A stretch of 64,000 nt of DNA from JACVRM01 sp963839815 (lineage in GTDB: Bacteria; Actinomycetota; Thermoleophilia; Gaiellales; Gaiellaceae), in NCBI GenBank assembly GCA_963839815.1, contig CAWIWF010000006.1, forward strand, positions 62,001-126,000, read 5' to 3'. The position numbers and the translations under genes are program-made. Positions 25,012-34,098 of this stretch are shown piece by piece. The notes under the pieces are model-generated. The model worked only from the letters and a program-made list of their open reading frames with translations, searched no databases and was not told where the DNA came from. Position 1 is the first letter of the stretch, and each line of letters starts with the position of its first letter.

Positions 25012-28000
25012 GTGGACTTCCGAATCCTCGGGCCGCTGGAGATAGCCGACGGCGAACGCGGCCTGCCGCTGGGCGGCTCGAAACGACGCGCCGTTGCGGC
25101 TGCGCTGCTCCTCGAGCCGAACCGCGTCGTCGCCAGCGAGCGCCTGATCGACCTCGTCTGGGGCGACGACCCGCCCGCCTCCGCGCATAGCTCGCTGCAG
25201 AACCACGTGCTTCGGCTTCGCCCGCAGCTCGGGAAGCGGCTGGCAACGCGCGCGCCCGGCTACGTGCTGCGCGTGGAGCCCGGCGAGCTCGATCTGGACC
25301 GGTTTCGCACCTTGCTCGAGTCGGCGCGCGCAGCGGAGCCGGGCCCGGCCGTCTCGCTCCTCGACGAGGCGCTCGCGCTCTGGCGCGGCGAGCCGCTCGC
25401 CGACCTCACAGGGGAGCCAGTTGCTGCGGCAGCGGCCCATCTCGGCGAGCTGCGGCTCGAGGGGGTTGAGCTGCGCAACGAGGCCCAGCTCGCGCTCGGG
25501 CGGCACGCCGTCCTCCTGCCCGAGCTCGATGCGCTCGTCGCCCAGTACCCGTTCCGCGAGAGCCTCCGCGCTCAGCAGCTGCTCGCCCTCTACCGCTCCG
25601 GCCGCCAGGCGGACGCGCTCAGCGCGTACGCAGCGGCCCGTGCCACGCTCGTCGACGAGCTCGGCACCGAGCCCGGCGCACAGCTCCAGGAGCTGCAGCG
25701 CGCGATCCTCAACCAGGCCGCGTCACTCGCAGCACCGTTCCGGGCAACGCCCGTGGCGCCCGCGGCGGCGCCGGAGGAAGCGCGCAAGCCGGTCACGATT
25801 CTGCTCGCCGAGCTGGCCGCCACGACGCCGGATCCCGAGGCGCGGCGCGAAGAGCTTCGGCGGCTCCAGCGCACCGCGGCCAAGACGCTCGTCGTGCACG
25901 GCGGCGAGCCTGGGCACACGGGCGACACGCGTGTCCTCGGCATCTTCGGCGTTCCGACGGCGCACGAGGACGACGCCCTCCGAGCCGTTCGTGCAGCGTA
26001 CGAGCTGCGCAACGCAGGCCTCGTGCTCCGGGCGGGCGTTGCGACCGGCGACGTGATCACGGGCGATCCCGGGGAGGGCCGTCCGCGCGTGTCCGGCGCG
26101 CCGCTCGAGGAGGCCGACCGGCTGCTGGCGTCGGCGACCGACGAGGTGCTGGTCGGCGACCGCACCTGGCGACTCGTCCGCCATGCGGTGACGGCAGAGC
26201 CGCGATGCTTGGGCCACGCCGTCAAGCGCGTGCGCGAAGACGCGGAACCCGTCGTTCGGCGGCTCGAGACGCCGCTCGTCGGGCGAGAGGACGAGCTCGA
26301 GGAGATCATGACGGCCTTCCGTCGGGCGACGCGCGACGGGCGCGCGCGACTCGTGACGGTGTTCGGCTCGCCGGGCGTCGGCAAGACGCGCCTCGCCCGC
26401 GAGGTCGTTGACCGGCTGTCCGGAACGGCCACATGCCTCGTGGGGCGCACGCCGGCCTACGGCGACGTCGCCACGTACGCCCCGCTGCGCGACGCGCTGG
26501 AGCCGATCGCCGCCGGCCCGGTTCGGGATTGGGCCGCGCAGGTGCTCGCCGACGACCCGGATGGCGCAGCGGCGACTCTCCGCGTGGCCGCAGCTCTGGG
26601 CGAGGCCACGGAGACCGTTCCCTTCGACGAGACGGCCTGGGCTATCCGCCGTCTCCTCGAACGGCTCGCGCACCATCGTCCTGTCGTCCTGGTGCTCGAG
26701 GATCTCCATCGGGCCACGGCGGCGTTCCTCGACCTCGTCGAGCACGTGGTCCAGCTCGGACGGGCTCCGATCCTGCTCATCGCGCTCGCCCGCCCGGAGC
26801 TGATCGACGCGCGACCCGGCTGGGGCGGCGGCGGGCTGAGCGCGAGCTCCACGCTACTGGACACGCTGCCGGCCGGCGACGCCGAGGCCCTGCTCGACGT
26901 GCTCACCGCCGACACGGCGCTGACGAGCGATCGCTGCCGACAGATCCTGGTCGCAGCCGGCGGCAATCCGCTCTTTCTCGAGCAGCTCGTGGCTGCAGCG
27001 CGAGAGCGCGACGACACGGCGATTCCCGACACCATCCACGCGCTCCTGTCCGCCCGTCTCGACCAGCTCGGCGATCGGGAGCGCCGCGTGGCGCAGGCGG
27101 CAGCCGTCTGTGGCGAGTCGTTTCCGGCGGCGATCGTCGAGCAGCTCGTCGGCGGCGAGGTGGGCGACGCGCTGCTCGTCCTGGCGCAGCGCGACTTCGT
27201 CGAGCCCGACACGCCGAGAATGCCCGGCGAGGATCGCTGGGCATTCCGCCACGCATTGCTGCGCGACGAGGCGTACGCGAGCCTCCCGAAGCGGCGCAGG
27301 TCGGCCTTGCACGAGCGCGCCGCGGAGATCGTCGCCGGGCTCGCGGCCGGGCGCGGGCTCGACGTCGACGAGCTCGTCGGCTATCACCTCGACGCGGCCC
27401 ATCGCGCGCTCGCCGAGGTCGACGCGGCCGCTCCCGCGCTCGCTGCTCTCGCCAGGGAAGCCGGAGCGCGCCTCGGCGCCGCCGGCCGGCGCGCGTACGG
27501 TGAGCTCGACGTCCAGAGTGCCGCCCGTCTTCTCGCGCGGGCAGCCAAGCTGCTCCCGCCCGACGACCCCGGGCGGATCGCCTTCACGCCGCAGCTCGTC
27601 GACGCGCTCAGCTGGATGGACCGGCGCGACGAGGCGGAGCGCGTGCTCGCCGAGGCCGAGGCCGCGGCCGATCCGACGGACGAGCACGTGCGCGCGCGGC
27701 TGCTCGTGACTCGCTGCAACGCAGGCATGTGGAGCGGCCCGCGGCGCGACCCGGCCGACATCCTGCGCGACCTGGAGCGCGCGATGCCGGTGCTCGAGGC
27801 CGCGGGCGACGACGAGATGCTCGCATACGCGCACCTGGTCGGGTTCCACGCGTCCGAGCGCGTACAGGGGCTCCGGGATCCGGATCTCCAGGCACCGAAC
27901 CTGATCGACTCGATCAGGCATGCACGGGCCGCGGGCGCGCGATCCATGGAGAGCAATGCGATCAGCTGGCTCTGCGTGATCGTGCGGCGCGGACCCTGGC

Positions 28001-28707
28001 CGTTCGACGAGGCGCTGAAGATCGTGCAGGACGCGCTCGACGACCCGCCGACGCGCTACGCTCGCGCGTCGGCGCTCGGCGGCCTCGCCTGCCTCCGCGC
28101 GATGGAGGGCCGCTTCGACGAAGCACGCGCGCTGGCGGCTGAGGGCCACGAGGTGTTCGAGGACGGGGCGTTGCCCCAGGTCGCCGCAGCCGACCTGATT
28201 CAGGTGGCCGACGTCGAGATCATCGCCGCGAACCTCCCTGCGGCCGAGAGCATCCTGCGGCGCGCGGTGGAGCGGCTCGACGCGGTGGACGACCTGTTCA
28301 GTCTGGTGAACGCCGCCTGGAGGCTCGCGCTCGTCCTCGTCGAGCAGGGCCGCGACGACGAGGCCGAGCACTTCGTCAAGCGTGCGGAGGAGGGCGAAGC
28401 GGGCATCGTCGTCCAGATGTGGTGTCGGGTGATCGAGGCGACGATCGAGGCACGACGCGGGAACGTCGACCGCACTCGCGCGCTACTGGAGGAAGTGGAG
28501 GGGGACCTCGTCCGGGAGCGGATCGGGCTGATCGCCGACGTGTGCGTCCAGGCGGCCGAGGCAGCCAGGATCGCGGGCTTCGCTTCGCTGGCGGCGACGT
28601 ACCTGCGCCGCGCCATCCAGATCGCCGGCCGCGTCGGTTACCCCGTCACCGAGGCGAGGGCGCGCGAGCACCTGGCGGAGCTGGGCTACGCCGCCGACGC
28701 GCGGTAG
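25012..28707 (+). CDS. SARP/BTAD transcriptional regulator with degenerate cyclase, AAA and TPR domains
   Basis: 1231 residues. The N-terminal OmpR-like winged helix (FRILGPLEIADGERGLPLGG, then HSSLQNHVLRLRPQLG) and the BTAD helical domain (~95-245, FRESLRAQQLLALYRSGRQA) define the SARP family. Residues ~261-385 resemble a class III cyclase domain (KPVTILLAELAATTPD, GDTRVLGIFGVPTAHEDDAL, AGVATGDVITGD), but the first metal Asp is Glu (AELA for ADLV), so it is probably catalytically dead. A STAND ATPase follows (FGSPGVGKTRLA, ~451), then TPR-like repeats to the end. It likely activates transcription of unlinked or adjacent genes. The GTG start at 25012 sits only 78 bases from the divergent kinase start. 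Its 3' end overlaps the convergent protease gene by 22 bases. Confidence 0.9.
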   Translation: MDFRILGPLEIADGERGLPLGGSKRRAVAAALLLEPNRVVASERLIDLVWGDDPPASAHSSLQNHVLRLRPQLGKRLATRAPGYVLRVEPGELDLDRFRTLLESARAAEPGPAVSLLDEALALWRGEPLADLTGEPVAAAAAHLGELRLEGVELRNEAQLALGRHAVLLPELDALVAQYPFRESLRAQQLLALYRSGRQADALSAYAAARATLVDELGTEPGAQLQELQRAILNQAASLAAPFRATPVAPAAAPEEARKPVTILLAELAATTPDPEARREELRRLQRTAAKTLVVHGGEPGHTGDTRVLGIFGVPTAHEDDALRAVRAAYELRNAGLVLRAGVATGDVITGDPGEGRPRVSGAPLEEADRLLASATDEVLVGDRTWRLVRHAVTAEPRCLGHAVKRVREDAEPVVRRLETPLVGREDELEEIMTAFRRATRDGRARLVTVFGSPGVGKTRLAREVVDRLSGTATCLVGRTPAYGDVATYAPLRDALEPIAAGPVRDWAAQVLADDPDGAAATLRVAAALGEATETVPFDETAWAIRRLLERLAHHRPVVLVLEDLHRATAAFLDLVEHVVQLGRAPILLIALARPELIDARPGWGGGGLSASSTLLDTLPAGDAEALLDVLTADTALTSDRCRQILVAAGGNPLFLEQLVAAARERDDTAIPDTIHALLSARLDQLGDRERRVAQAAAVCGESFPAAIVEQLVGGEVGDALLVLAQRDFVEPDTPRMPGEDRWAFRHALLRDEAYASLPKRRRSALHERAAEIVAGLAAGRGLDVDELVGYHLDAAHRALAEVDAAAPALAALAREAGARLGAAGRRAYGELDVQSAARLLARAAKLLPPDDPGRIAFTPQLVDALSWMDRRDEAERVLAEAEAAADPTDEHVRARLLVTRCNAGMWSGPRRDPADILRDLERAMPVLEAAGDDEMLAYAHLVGFHASERVQGLRDPDLQAPNLIDSIRHARAAGARSMESNAISWLCVIVRRGPWPFDEALKIVQDALDDPPTRYARASALGGLACLRAMEGRFDEARALAAEGHEVFEDGALPQVAAADLIQVADVEIIAANLPAAESILRRAVERLDAVDDLFSLVNAAWRLALVLVEQGRDDEAEHFVKRAEEGEAGIVVQMWCRVIEATIEARRGNVDRTRALLEEVEGDLVRERIGLIADVCVQAAEAARIAGFASLAATYLRRAIQIAGRVGYPVTEARAREHLAELGYAADAR

Positions 28708-29903
28708 GCGACCCGCCCCCGTCCTCCGTTGGCGACAACCAGCGTCGCCCGCTCGAACCGACCGAGCGCCCGAAGCCACGCCGGGATCTCGAATCGCAGC
28801 TGTCGCCCCGCGACGCGACCGGGTAACCGGTGCCGGGCCGGCGGATCGCCTGGACGTTCGCTCGCGACCTCGTAGATGAGCGTCGCCTCGGCCCGGCCAC
28901 GCGTGAAGCGCACCGTGACCGACTGGGTCGAGCGGGGCAGCCGCTGGAAGTGGATCGCGAGCGGCGCCACCGAGGCGGTGCGCGCGGCGCCGCGCCAGAG
29001 CACGGGCAGCTGGAGCCGATCGCCGTACCTCTCGGCGACGCTCGCGGCGAACGCGCCGAACTCGCGCGCGAACCGGCCGGGCGCCACCCGGGAGTACGTC
29101 TCTCTGAGCGCGACCGCAGCTCGGACGCCCGGCCGCGCCAGCTGCTCGAGATAGGCCGGCAGCAACCGCGGGTGCCGCTCGTCAAGGTAGCGCCAGAGCA
29201 GCTGAGCGCCGTAGCTCTGGGCCGTCACGGCCTGCCGCGGCGCCGCGAGCCAGTGGCGCAGCTGCAGCGAGGAGACGATGTCGTCGAGCTCGGGCTGGAC
29301 GCGCGTCTCCATCGCCGCCGCCATGCCCTCGAGCACCCATGGCGCGAGCGGCGGGTCGACGGTCGGCTTGAAGTAGGAGAACTGCACGAGATGGAAGAGC
29401 TCGTGTGCGACGGTGCCGTACAGGCTGCCGAGGCTCTGGGTCGGGCTCGGGTCGAGTGCGTTGGACACGGCCAGGAAGGCGCCGCCCATCGCTTCGGCTG
29501 CCGGAAACGCGACCCCGAAGTAGCCGGCCGCGAACCGGGAGATGTAGAGGTCGGGTCGCCCGTCTGGCCCCCCTGCATCTCTCAGGATCGAAGCGAAGCC
29601 GCGACGGTCGTAGTAGTCGATCGCCGTGTCGGCCGCGTCGCCGACTCGCTCGACGTAGTCGGGGACGCCGCTCGCGTCGTCGTCGTTCAGCGGCGGGGCG
29701 CTGACGCCGAGCACGACGAAGTGCACGGCCGCCCGCTCCGACATGTAGATGCGCGCCGGGGTGACGTAGTCGTTGAAGATCTGGATCCGGTGCGGCGCGA
29801 ACTGCTCGACCGCGGCGGGCACTGCGTCGGGCCGTGCCCGCTTCGCCGCGTCGGCGGCGGAAGGCAGCGCCAACGCCGCCATCACGATCGCGAGCCACGT
29901 CAT
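28686..29903 (-). CDS. Secreted gluzincin-type zinc metalloprotease
   Basis: 405 residues with a signal peptide (MTWLAIVMAALALPSAADAA). The catalytic signature is VAHELFHLVQFSY (H167, E168, H171) followed by APWVLEGMAAAMET, where E192 would be the third zinc ligand of the HExxH-x20-E gluzincin type. Before it, PPLNDDDASGVPDYVERV resembles the calcium-binding loop seen in MXAN_6640-like/DUF6055 peptidases. The ~180 C-terminal residues are beta-rich, ending RATLVVANGGRGRVAYRASA. It is probably released to degrade extracellular protein. The ATG start at 29903 puts the hydrophobic core directly after Met. Confidence 0.8.
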   Translation of the reverse strand: MTWLAIVMAALALPSAADAAKRARPDAVPAAVEQFAPHRIQIFNDYVTPARIYMSERAAVHFVVLGVSAPPLNDDDASGVPDYVERVGDAADTAIDYYDRRGFASILRDAGGPDGRPDLYISRFAAGYFGVAFPAAEAMGGAFLAVSNALDPSPTQSLGSLYGTVAHELFHLVQFSYFKPTVDPPLAPWVLEGMAAAMETRVQPELDDIVSSLQLRHWLAAPRQAVTAQSYGAQLLWRYLDERHPRLLPAYLEQLARPGVRAAVALRETYSRVAPGRFAREFGAFAASVAERYGDRLQLPVLWRGAARTASVAPLAIHFQRLPRSTQSVTVRFTRGRAEATLIYEVASERPGDPPARHRLPGRVAGRQLRFEIPAWLRALGRFERATLVVANGGRGRVAYRASAA

Positions 29904-29967
29904 GGCTCCGACGATCGCGTGGCACGGTCACACGGCCGTCACAGCCCGCTCACAGGCGCTCACAAGC

Positions 29968-29999
29968 GGGGCTGCGGGCCGGACTCGGCCCGCAGCCCC
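29968..29999. terminator. Strong hairpin between protease and cupredoxin genes
   Basis: GGGGCTGCGGGCC and GGCCCGCAGCCCC form a perfect 13-bp stem with loop GGACTC, 14 bases past the stop of the cupredoxin-like gene at 30014. It should terminate that minus-strand transcript before the protease promoter. Confidence 0.65.
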
Positions 30000-30013
30000 C
30001 TTTGCTGGCACGA

Positions 30014-30883
30014 CTACTTGACGACGAAGTTGCTGTACGTCGGCAGGTAGTCCGCGCCCGTGTCGGCGTCGTTCATGAAGATCCGCAGCTTCGTCCCGAG
30101 CGGAACGAACGTCGAGATCGTCTTCGTCGAGATCGTCTGCGTGCGGTCGATCGTCCCGAGCTGGAACCGGCCGATCTCGACCCAGCCCTGGCCTGGCTGC
30201 CAGCGCGTGAGCGTGAACGACTGCCCCGCCAGCGACCGGTTGGCGAGCACGACGACCATGAACCGGTTCAGGCCCACCTTCTGGAAGGTCACGCGCGGTC
30301 GGACGCCGACGTCGACCTTCGGACTCAGCGCCGACTGGTACTCGGCCTGGTAGACGGTGCGAACGCGCGGCTGCACGCGCAGCGACCAGGTGCCATTGGC
30401 GCCGGTGGTGAGCTGGATCCGCTGCGCAGGCTCGCCCGCGGGAGTGGCGACGAGCGTCACCGTCTCTCCCGCCTTCTTCTCCGAGGTCGCGCCCGAGAGC
30501 GTGACCGCGCCGCCGAAGATGACGAGGTTTCGCGCCTTCGCGATCGAGACCGATCGCTGCGCGGCCGCCGCGACCGTGACCTTGCCGTTGAACCCGGCTC
30601 CAGACTGGCTGGGATCCGTGTACGGGAACGAGCCGGGCGTCGCGAAGGTGCACGCGGACGATTGCTGCGGCTGGAGCGTCAGCTTGCAGGTGCTGTTCGA
30701 GACGACGACGTCGTGCGGAACGGTGTCCGTGTTCTTCCACGAGACGGAGCCGCCACTCTCGATCGTGACGTCGGCCGGCTTGAAGCCGTCCTTCTGGATC
30801 TCGATGCCGGCCGTGTCGGCGACTGCGGCTGCGGCTGCGAGCAGGGCGACGAGCGCCGCCGCTGCAACGACGAGCTTCTTCAT
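30014..30883 (-). CDS. Secreted cupredoxin-like protein lacking copper ligands
   Basis: 289 residues. It has a signal peptide (MKKLVVAAAALVALLAAAAA, cleavage near AVA-DT) and a clear GAGG Shine-Dalgarno. Residues ~24-105 form a plastocyanin-like domain: IEIQKDGFKPADVTIESGGS, VSWKNTDTVPHDVVV, FATPGSFPYTDPSQSG. The first His is present. The Cys, His and Met of the usual YxCxxHxxM are replaced (YTDPSQSG), so type 1 copper binding is unlikely. The remaining ~180 residues look like one or two beta-sandwich domains (TLVATPAGEPAQRIQLTTGA, VTFQKVGLNRFMVVVLANRS). It is divergently transcribed from a MarR regulator over a shared palindrome. Confidence 0.75.
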   Translation of the reverse strand: MKKLVVAAAALVALLAAAAAVADTAGIEIQKDGFKPADVTIESGGSVSWKNTDTVPHDVVVSNSTCKLTLQPQQSSACTFATPGSFPYTDPSQSGAGFNGKVTVAAAAQRSVSIAKARNLVIFGGAVTLSGATSEKKAGETVTLVATPAGEPAQRIQLTTGANGTWSLRVQPRVRTVYQAEYQSALSPKVDVGVRPRVTFQKVGLNRFMVVVLANRSLAGQSFTLTRWQPGQGWVEIGRFQLGTIDRTQTISTKTISTFVPLGTKLRIFMNDADTGADYLPTYSNFVVK

Positions 30884-30944
30884 GAAAGACCTCCTCTTCC
30901 TGTTTCCCTCGCGGGTACCCATGTGCCCGCCGCCCGAACGGGTA

Positions 30945-30961
30945 TGTTCGTACTACGAACA
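30945..30961. promoter_or_regulatory. 17-bp perfect palindrome, probable MarR operator
   Basis: TGTTCGTA-C-TACGAACA is a perfect inverted repeat centred between the divergent cupredoxin-like gene (start 30883) and the MarR gene (start 30994). Size, symmetry and position fit a MarR-family dimer site controlling both genes. TATGTTC at its left edge could be a -10 element. Confidence 0.65.
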
Positions 30962-30993
30962 GAATCCTTACACCTTCCGAGAGGCACCCACTC

Positions 30994-31395
30994 GTGGACG
31001 TCATGCGGGTGGCGGACTTCCGCGCGGCGCTCCGGGCCTTCGTGCACCGCCATGAGCAGATCTCGCGGGGGGCCGGCCTGACGCCGCAGCGCTACCTGCT
31101 GCTGCTGATGGTCAAGGGGGCCGCGGACGGCAGCCAGCGGGCCCGCTTCACCGACCTCGCCGGCCGTCTCCGGCTCGACCGCACGACCGTCACCGAGCTC
31201 GTGGCGCGCGCCGAGGCTGCGGGGCTGGTGCGGCGCGAGCCGTCGGCGGAGGATCGTCGGGCCGTCTACCTGCGGCTGACGACCGAGGGCGAGCGGCGGC
31301 TCGACGCGGCGCTCGAGGCGACCGAGGCCGAGCGGCGCGCGCTGGCTGCGGCGTTCGCCACGCTCGCCGAGACGTTCGACGCCGATCCGGCCTGA
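30994..31395 (+). CDS. MarR family transcriptional regulator
   Basis: 133 residues with the winged-helix MarR fold. An N-terminal dimerisation helix precedes GLTPQRYLLLLMVKGAADGS, the recognition helix region ARFTDLAGRLRLDRTTVTEL, and the wing VRREPSAEDRRAVYLRLTTE (the DxRxxxxxLT signature), then a C-terminal dimerisation helix. It is expected to repress its own promoter and the divergent secreted-protein gene through the palindrome at 30945, with release by a small phenolic or similar ligand. GTG 30994 is the annotated start; an in-frame ATG lies three codons later. Confidence 0.88.
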   Translation: MDVMRVADFRAALRAFVHRHEQISRGAGLTPQRYLLLLMVKGAADGSQRARFTDLAGRLRLDRTTVTELVARAEAAGLVRREPSAEDRRAVYLRLTTEGERRLDAALEATEAERRALAAAFATLAETFDADPA

Positions 31396-31397
31396 GC

Positions 31398-31934
31398 TCA
31401 GCCCAGCTCGAGCTCGTCGACTCGCTCGACGAAGGCTCCGACCACGCGGCGCGCATACTCGAACGAGAGCTGCTCCAGCTCCTCGTCGACGGCCGCGCAC
31501 GCGTCGGCGACGATCGTCACCTTGAAGCCGAGCTCCCGCGCGTCGATGGCCGACTGCACGAGGCAGCGCTCGGTGGCTGCGCCGGCGAGCAGGAGCCGCT
31601 CGATCTCCAGCTCGCGGAGGAGCAGCACGAGCGGCGTGTGGTCGAAGGCGGAGTAGCGCGGCTTGAGCACGACGCGATCGCTGTCCGCAGGCGTGAGCTC
31701 GCGCATGACGTCGCCGCCTCGCCCGGCGGCGGCACGCCGCACCAGGCCCGGCGCGTCCGAGTCCCAGCAACCCAGCATGTCGTTGGCGTAGATCACGGGC
31801 AGGCCTGCCGAGCGCGAGCGCCCGATCAGCCGCCGGAGCCCAGTCAACCGCTCCCGAAACGACGCCAGCAGCCGGTCGCCGTCGTCGTGGTCGAAGTCGT
31901 TGATGACGTCGATGAGCAGCAGGGCGTCTTTCAT
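31398..31934 (-). CDS. Isochorismatase-family cysteine hydrolase
   Basis: 178 residues. The catalytic triad of the family is visible: D9 (LLLIDVINDF), K91 (VVLKPRYSAF) and C124 (GAATERCLVQSA), with the cis-peptide context LLAGAATERC. Members hydrolyse amides or vinyl ethers (nicotinamidase, isochorismatase, N-carbamoylsarcosine amidohydrolase). Specificity cannot be read from sequence, though a carbamoyl-amide substrate would suit the ureide-degradation genes further along. It is convergent with the MarR gene (two bases between stops) and divergent from ltrA. Confidence 0.85.
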   Translation of the reverse strand: MKDALLLIDVINDFDHDDGDRLLASFRERLTGLRRLIGRSRSAGLPVIYANDMLGCWDSDAPGLVRRAAAGRGGDVMRELTPADSDRVVLKPRYSAFDHTPLVLLLRELEIERLLLAGAATERCLVQSAIDARELGFKVTIVADACAAVDEELEQLSFEYARRVVGAFVERVDELELG

Positions 31935-31996
31935 GGCGGGTCCGTACCCGGAACGGAGCCTCGGTAGACGACCAGACGAGCGTTAGTGTCACCGCG

Positions 31997-33163
31997 ATGT
32001 CGACGCACGTGAGCGCGCGTTCAGGGGCCGAGGAAGAACGCGTCACGCCGCTGGAGCTCTTCTTCGACCTCGTGTTCGTGTTCGCGATCACGCAGGTCAC
32101 GCAGCTCGTCTCCGACGACCCGACCTGGGCGGGAGTGGTGCGCGGGCTGCTGCTCCTGGCGCTGCTCTGGTGGGCCTGGGCCGCGTACGCCTGGCTCACC
32201 AACACCGTCAACCCGGAGGAGGGGATCGTGCGGCTCGTCATGTTCGGCGCGATGGCGGCGATGCTCGTCGCGTCACTGGCGGTGCCCGAGGCGTTCGACT
32301 CGAACGCGCTGATCTTCGCGATCGCCTACGGCGCGGTCCGCGTCGCCCACCTCGGCCTGTACGCGCTCGCCGGCCGCGGCGACCCCGACCTGCTCGGCGC
32401 CGTGGCCCGCCTGGCGGCATCCTCGCTCGTCGCCACCGGGCTGCTCGTGTTCGCAAGCGCACTGGACGGCAAGCAGCAAGCCGGCGTCTGGGCGATCGCG
32501 GTGGCAATCGACCTCGCTGGACCGCTGTTCGGCGGTGGGCGCGGCTGGCGGCTCTCTGCCGGCCACTTCGCCGAGCGGCACGCGCTGATCATCATCGTCG
32601 CGCTCGGCGAGTCGATCGTGGCGCTCGGCCTCGGCGCTGCCGGGCTCGACCTCGACGCCGGTCTCATCGCCGCCGCCGTGCTCGGGACCGCCATGGCTGC
32701 GGCTCTCTGGTGGGCGTACTTCGACGTGGTCGCGATCGTGGCGGAGCGCCGGCTGCGGAGCGCCGAGGGCGCGGCGCAGGCGCGGCTCGCCCGCGACTCG
32801 TATAGCTACCTGCACCTGCCGATGATCGCCGGCATCATCTTCTTCGCCGTCGGCGTGAAGAAGACGCTCGGACACGTCGGCGACCCGCTCGCCACCGTGC
32901 CGGCCGTCGCGCTCTGCGGCGGGGTCGCGCTCTACCTGCTGGCGCACGTGGCGTTCCGCCTTCGCAACGTGGGCTCCCTCAACCGGCAGCGGCTCGTCGC
33001 CGCGGGACTGCTGCTCGCCCTGATCCCTGTCGCGCGCGAGGTGGAGGCACTGGCTTCGCTCGGCGCCGTGACCGCGATCTGCGCCGTGCTGATCGTCTAC
33101 GAGGCGATCCGCTTCTCGGAGACGCGCGACCGCGTGCGACACCCGCTCGTATCGGAGGGCTAG
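31997..33163 (+). CDS. ltrA: Low temperature requirement A (LtrA) family membrane protein
   Basis: 388 residues with about ten membrane helices. The diagnostic start RVTPLELFFDLVFVFAITQV and the central HALIIIVALGESIVALGLGA, together with WWAYFD, define the LtrA family. The family was named for a Listeria mutant that fails to grow in the cold; its biochemical role is not established. The gene is monocistronic and overlaps the convergent DUF1206 gene by four bases. Confidence 0.9.
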   Translation: MSTHVSARSGAEEERVTPLELFFDLVFVFAITQVTQLVSDDPTWAGVVRGLLLLALLWWAWAAYAWLTNTVNPEEGIVRLVMFGAMAAMLVASLAVPEAFDSNALIFAIAYGAVRVAHLGLYALAGRGDPDLLGAVARLAASSLVATGLLVFASALDGKQQAGVWAIAVAIDLAGPLFGGGRGWRLSAGHFAERHALIIIVALGESIVALGLGAAGLDLDAGLIAAAVLGTAMAAALWWAYFDVVAIVAERRLRSAEGAAQARLARDSYSYLHLPMIAGIIFFAVGVKKTLGHVGDPLATVPAVALCGGVALYLLAHVAFRLRNVGSLNRQRLVAAGLLLALIPVAREVEALASLGAVTAICAVLIVYEAIRFSETRDRVRHPLVSEG

Positions 33164-34011
33164 ACCCGGCGGTAGCGCGCCTGGAAGAGGCAGAAGACGC
33201 CGAAGGCGAGCAGGCCCGCGGCGACGACCCCGAGCAGCAGCTCGCCGTGCCCCTGGGCCGCCAGCTTGCGGAGGGCGCCGTCGATGCCGATCGCCTCCTT
33301 GGGGTCGTACTGCCAGGCCGCCCGTACCAGGAAGATGCCGATCAGGCCGAACACCACGCCGCGCGCGAGCAGCCCCACGAGCCCGGTGACCGTCGCCGCC
33401 GCCTCCTCGAAGGCGCTCATCGAGCCTCCGGTCAGCTTCTCCTTGAACTTGAGCGTGACGCCGCGGATCACGTTCCAGATGCCGGCGCCGAGGAAGGCTG
33501 CGCCGACGCCGAGGATGAGCCAGCGGCCGCCGGGCCAGCCGAGCACCCAGGCCGTGTCCTCCTTCTCGCTGCTCTCGCCGCTCGCGCCGAGCAGGATGCT
33601 GACCGCGGTGACGCAGAGCACTGCGTAGATGAGCCCGCGACCCGCGTAGCCGGCGCGCTTGGCGAGCCCCTTCGCCTCCTCGCCCTTGCCCTCGCGGTCG
33701 AGCACGGCCTGGGCGAACCGCCAGATCGCGTAGGCGGCGAACCCGACGGCGAGCGCGACGACCACGAAGCGGCCGAGACCGTCCTTGGCAAGCGTCTGCA
33801 ACGCACCCTGACGGTCGGTCGCCTTGCCGCCCTGGCCGAGCGCGAGCTGGATCGCCAGCACTGCGACCAGCCCGTAGGAGATGCCCATGGCGACGAGACC
33901 GGCACGTCCGGCCCAGCCGACGGGCTCGCTCTGGCCGGCCGCGCGAGCAGATGCGGTGGCACTCGTCACCGGCCCCTTCTGCCCCGCGGGAGGCAAGCCG
34001 AATCCCGGCAC
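33160..34011 (-). CDS. DUF1206 membrane protein
   Basis: 283 residues with three internally similar membrane units, each of two helices: VGWAGRAGLVAMGISYGLVA, AKRAGYAGRGLIYAVLCVTA and VTGLVGLLARGVVFGLIGIF. The triplicated (A/G)R.G..(A/G)RG..Y pattern defines DUF1206. The function is unknown. The first ~15 codons after the GTG at 34011 are low-complexity; a second GTG 14 codons on (VTSATASARAAG) is an equally plausible start. Confidence 0.85.
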   Translation of the reverse strand: MPGFGLPPAGQKGPVTSATASARAAGQSEPVGWAGRAGLVAMGISYGLVAVLAIQLALGQGGKATDRQGALQTLAKDGLGRFVVVALAVGFAAYAIWRFAQAVLDREGKGEEAKGLAKRAGYAGRGLIYAVLCVTAVSILLGASGESSEKEDTAWVLGWPGGRWLILGVGAAFLGAGIWNVIRGVTLKFKEKLTGGSMSAFEEAAATVTGLVGLLARGVVFGLIGIFLVRAAWQYDPKEAIGIDGALRKLAAQGHGELLLGVVAAGLLAFGVFCLFQARYRRV

Positions 34012-34098
34012 CGTGCGGCAGCTCCCACCGGCGGCCGGGTCGGCTCACGCCAGGGGCGGCACGCTCGGCGCATCCCGGCGCCTCCGGCGGAGCCCGCC

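Noticed and set aside
32273..34048. Long minus-strand frame across ltrA and DUF1206 genes
   Set aside because: Arginine- and proline-rich shadow frame; the genes in the other frames have clear family motifs.
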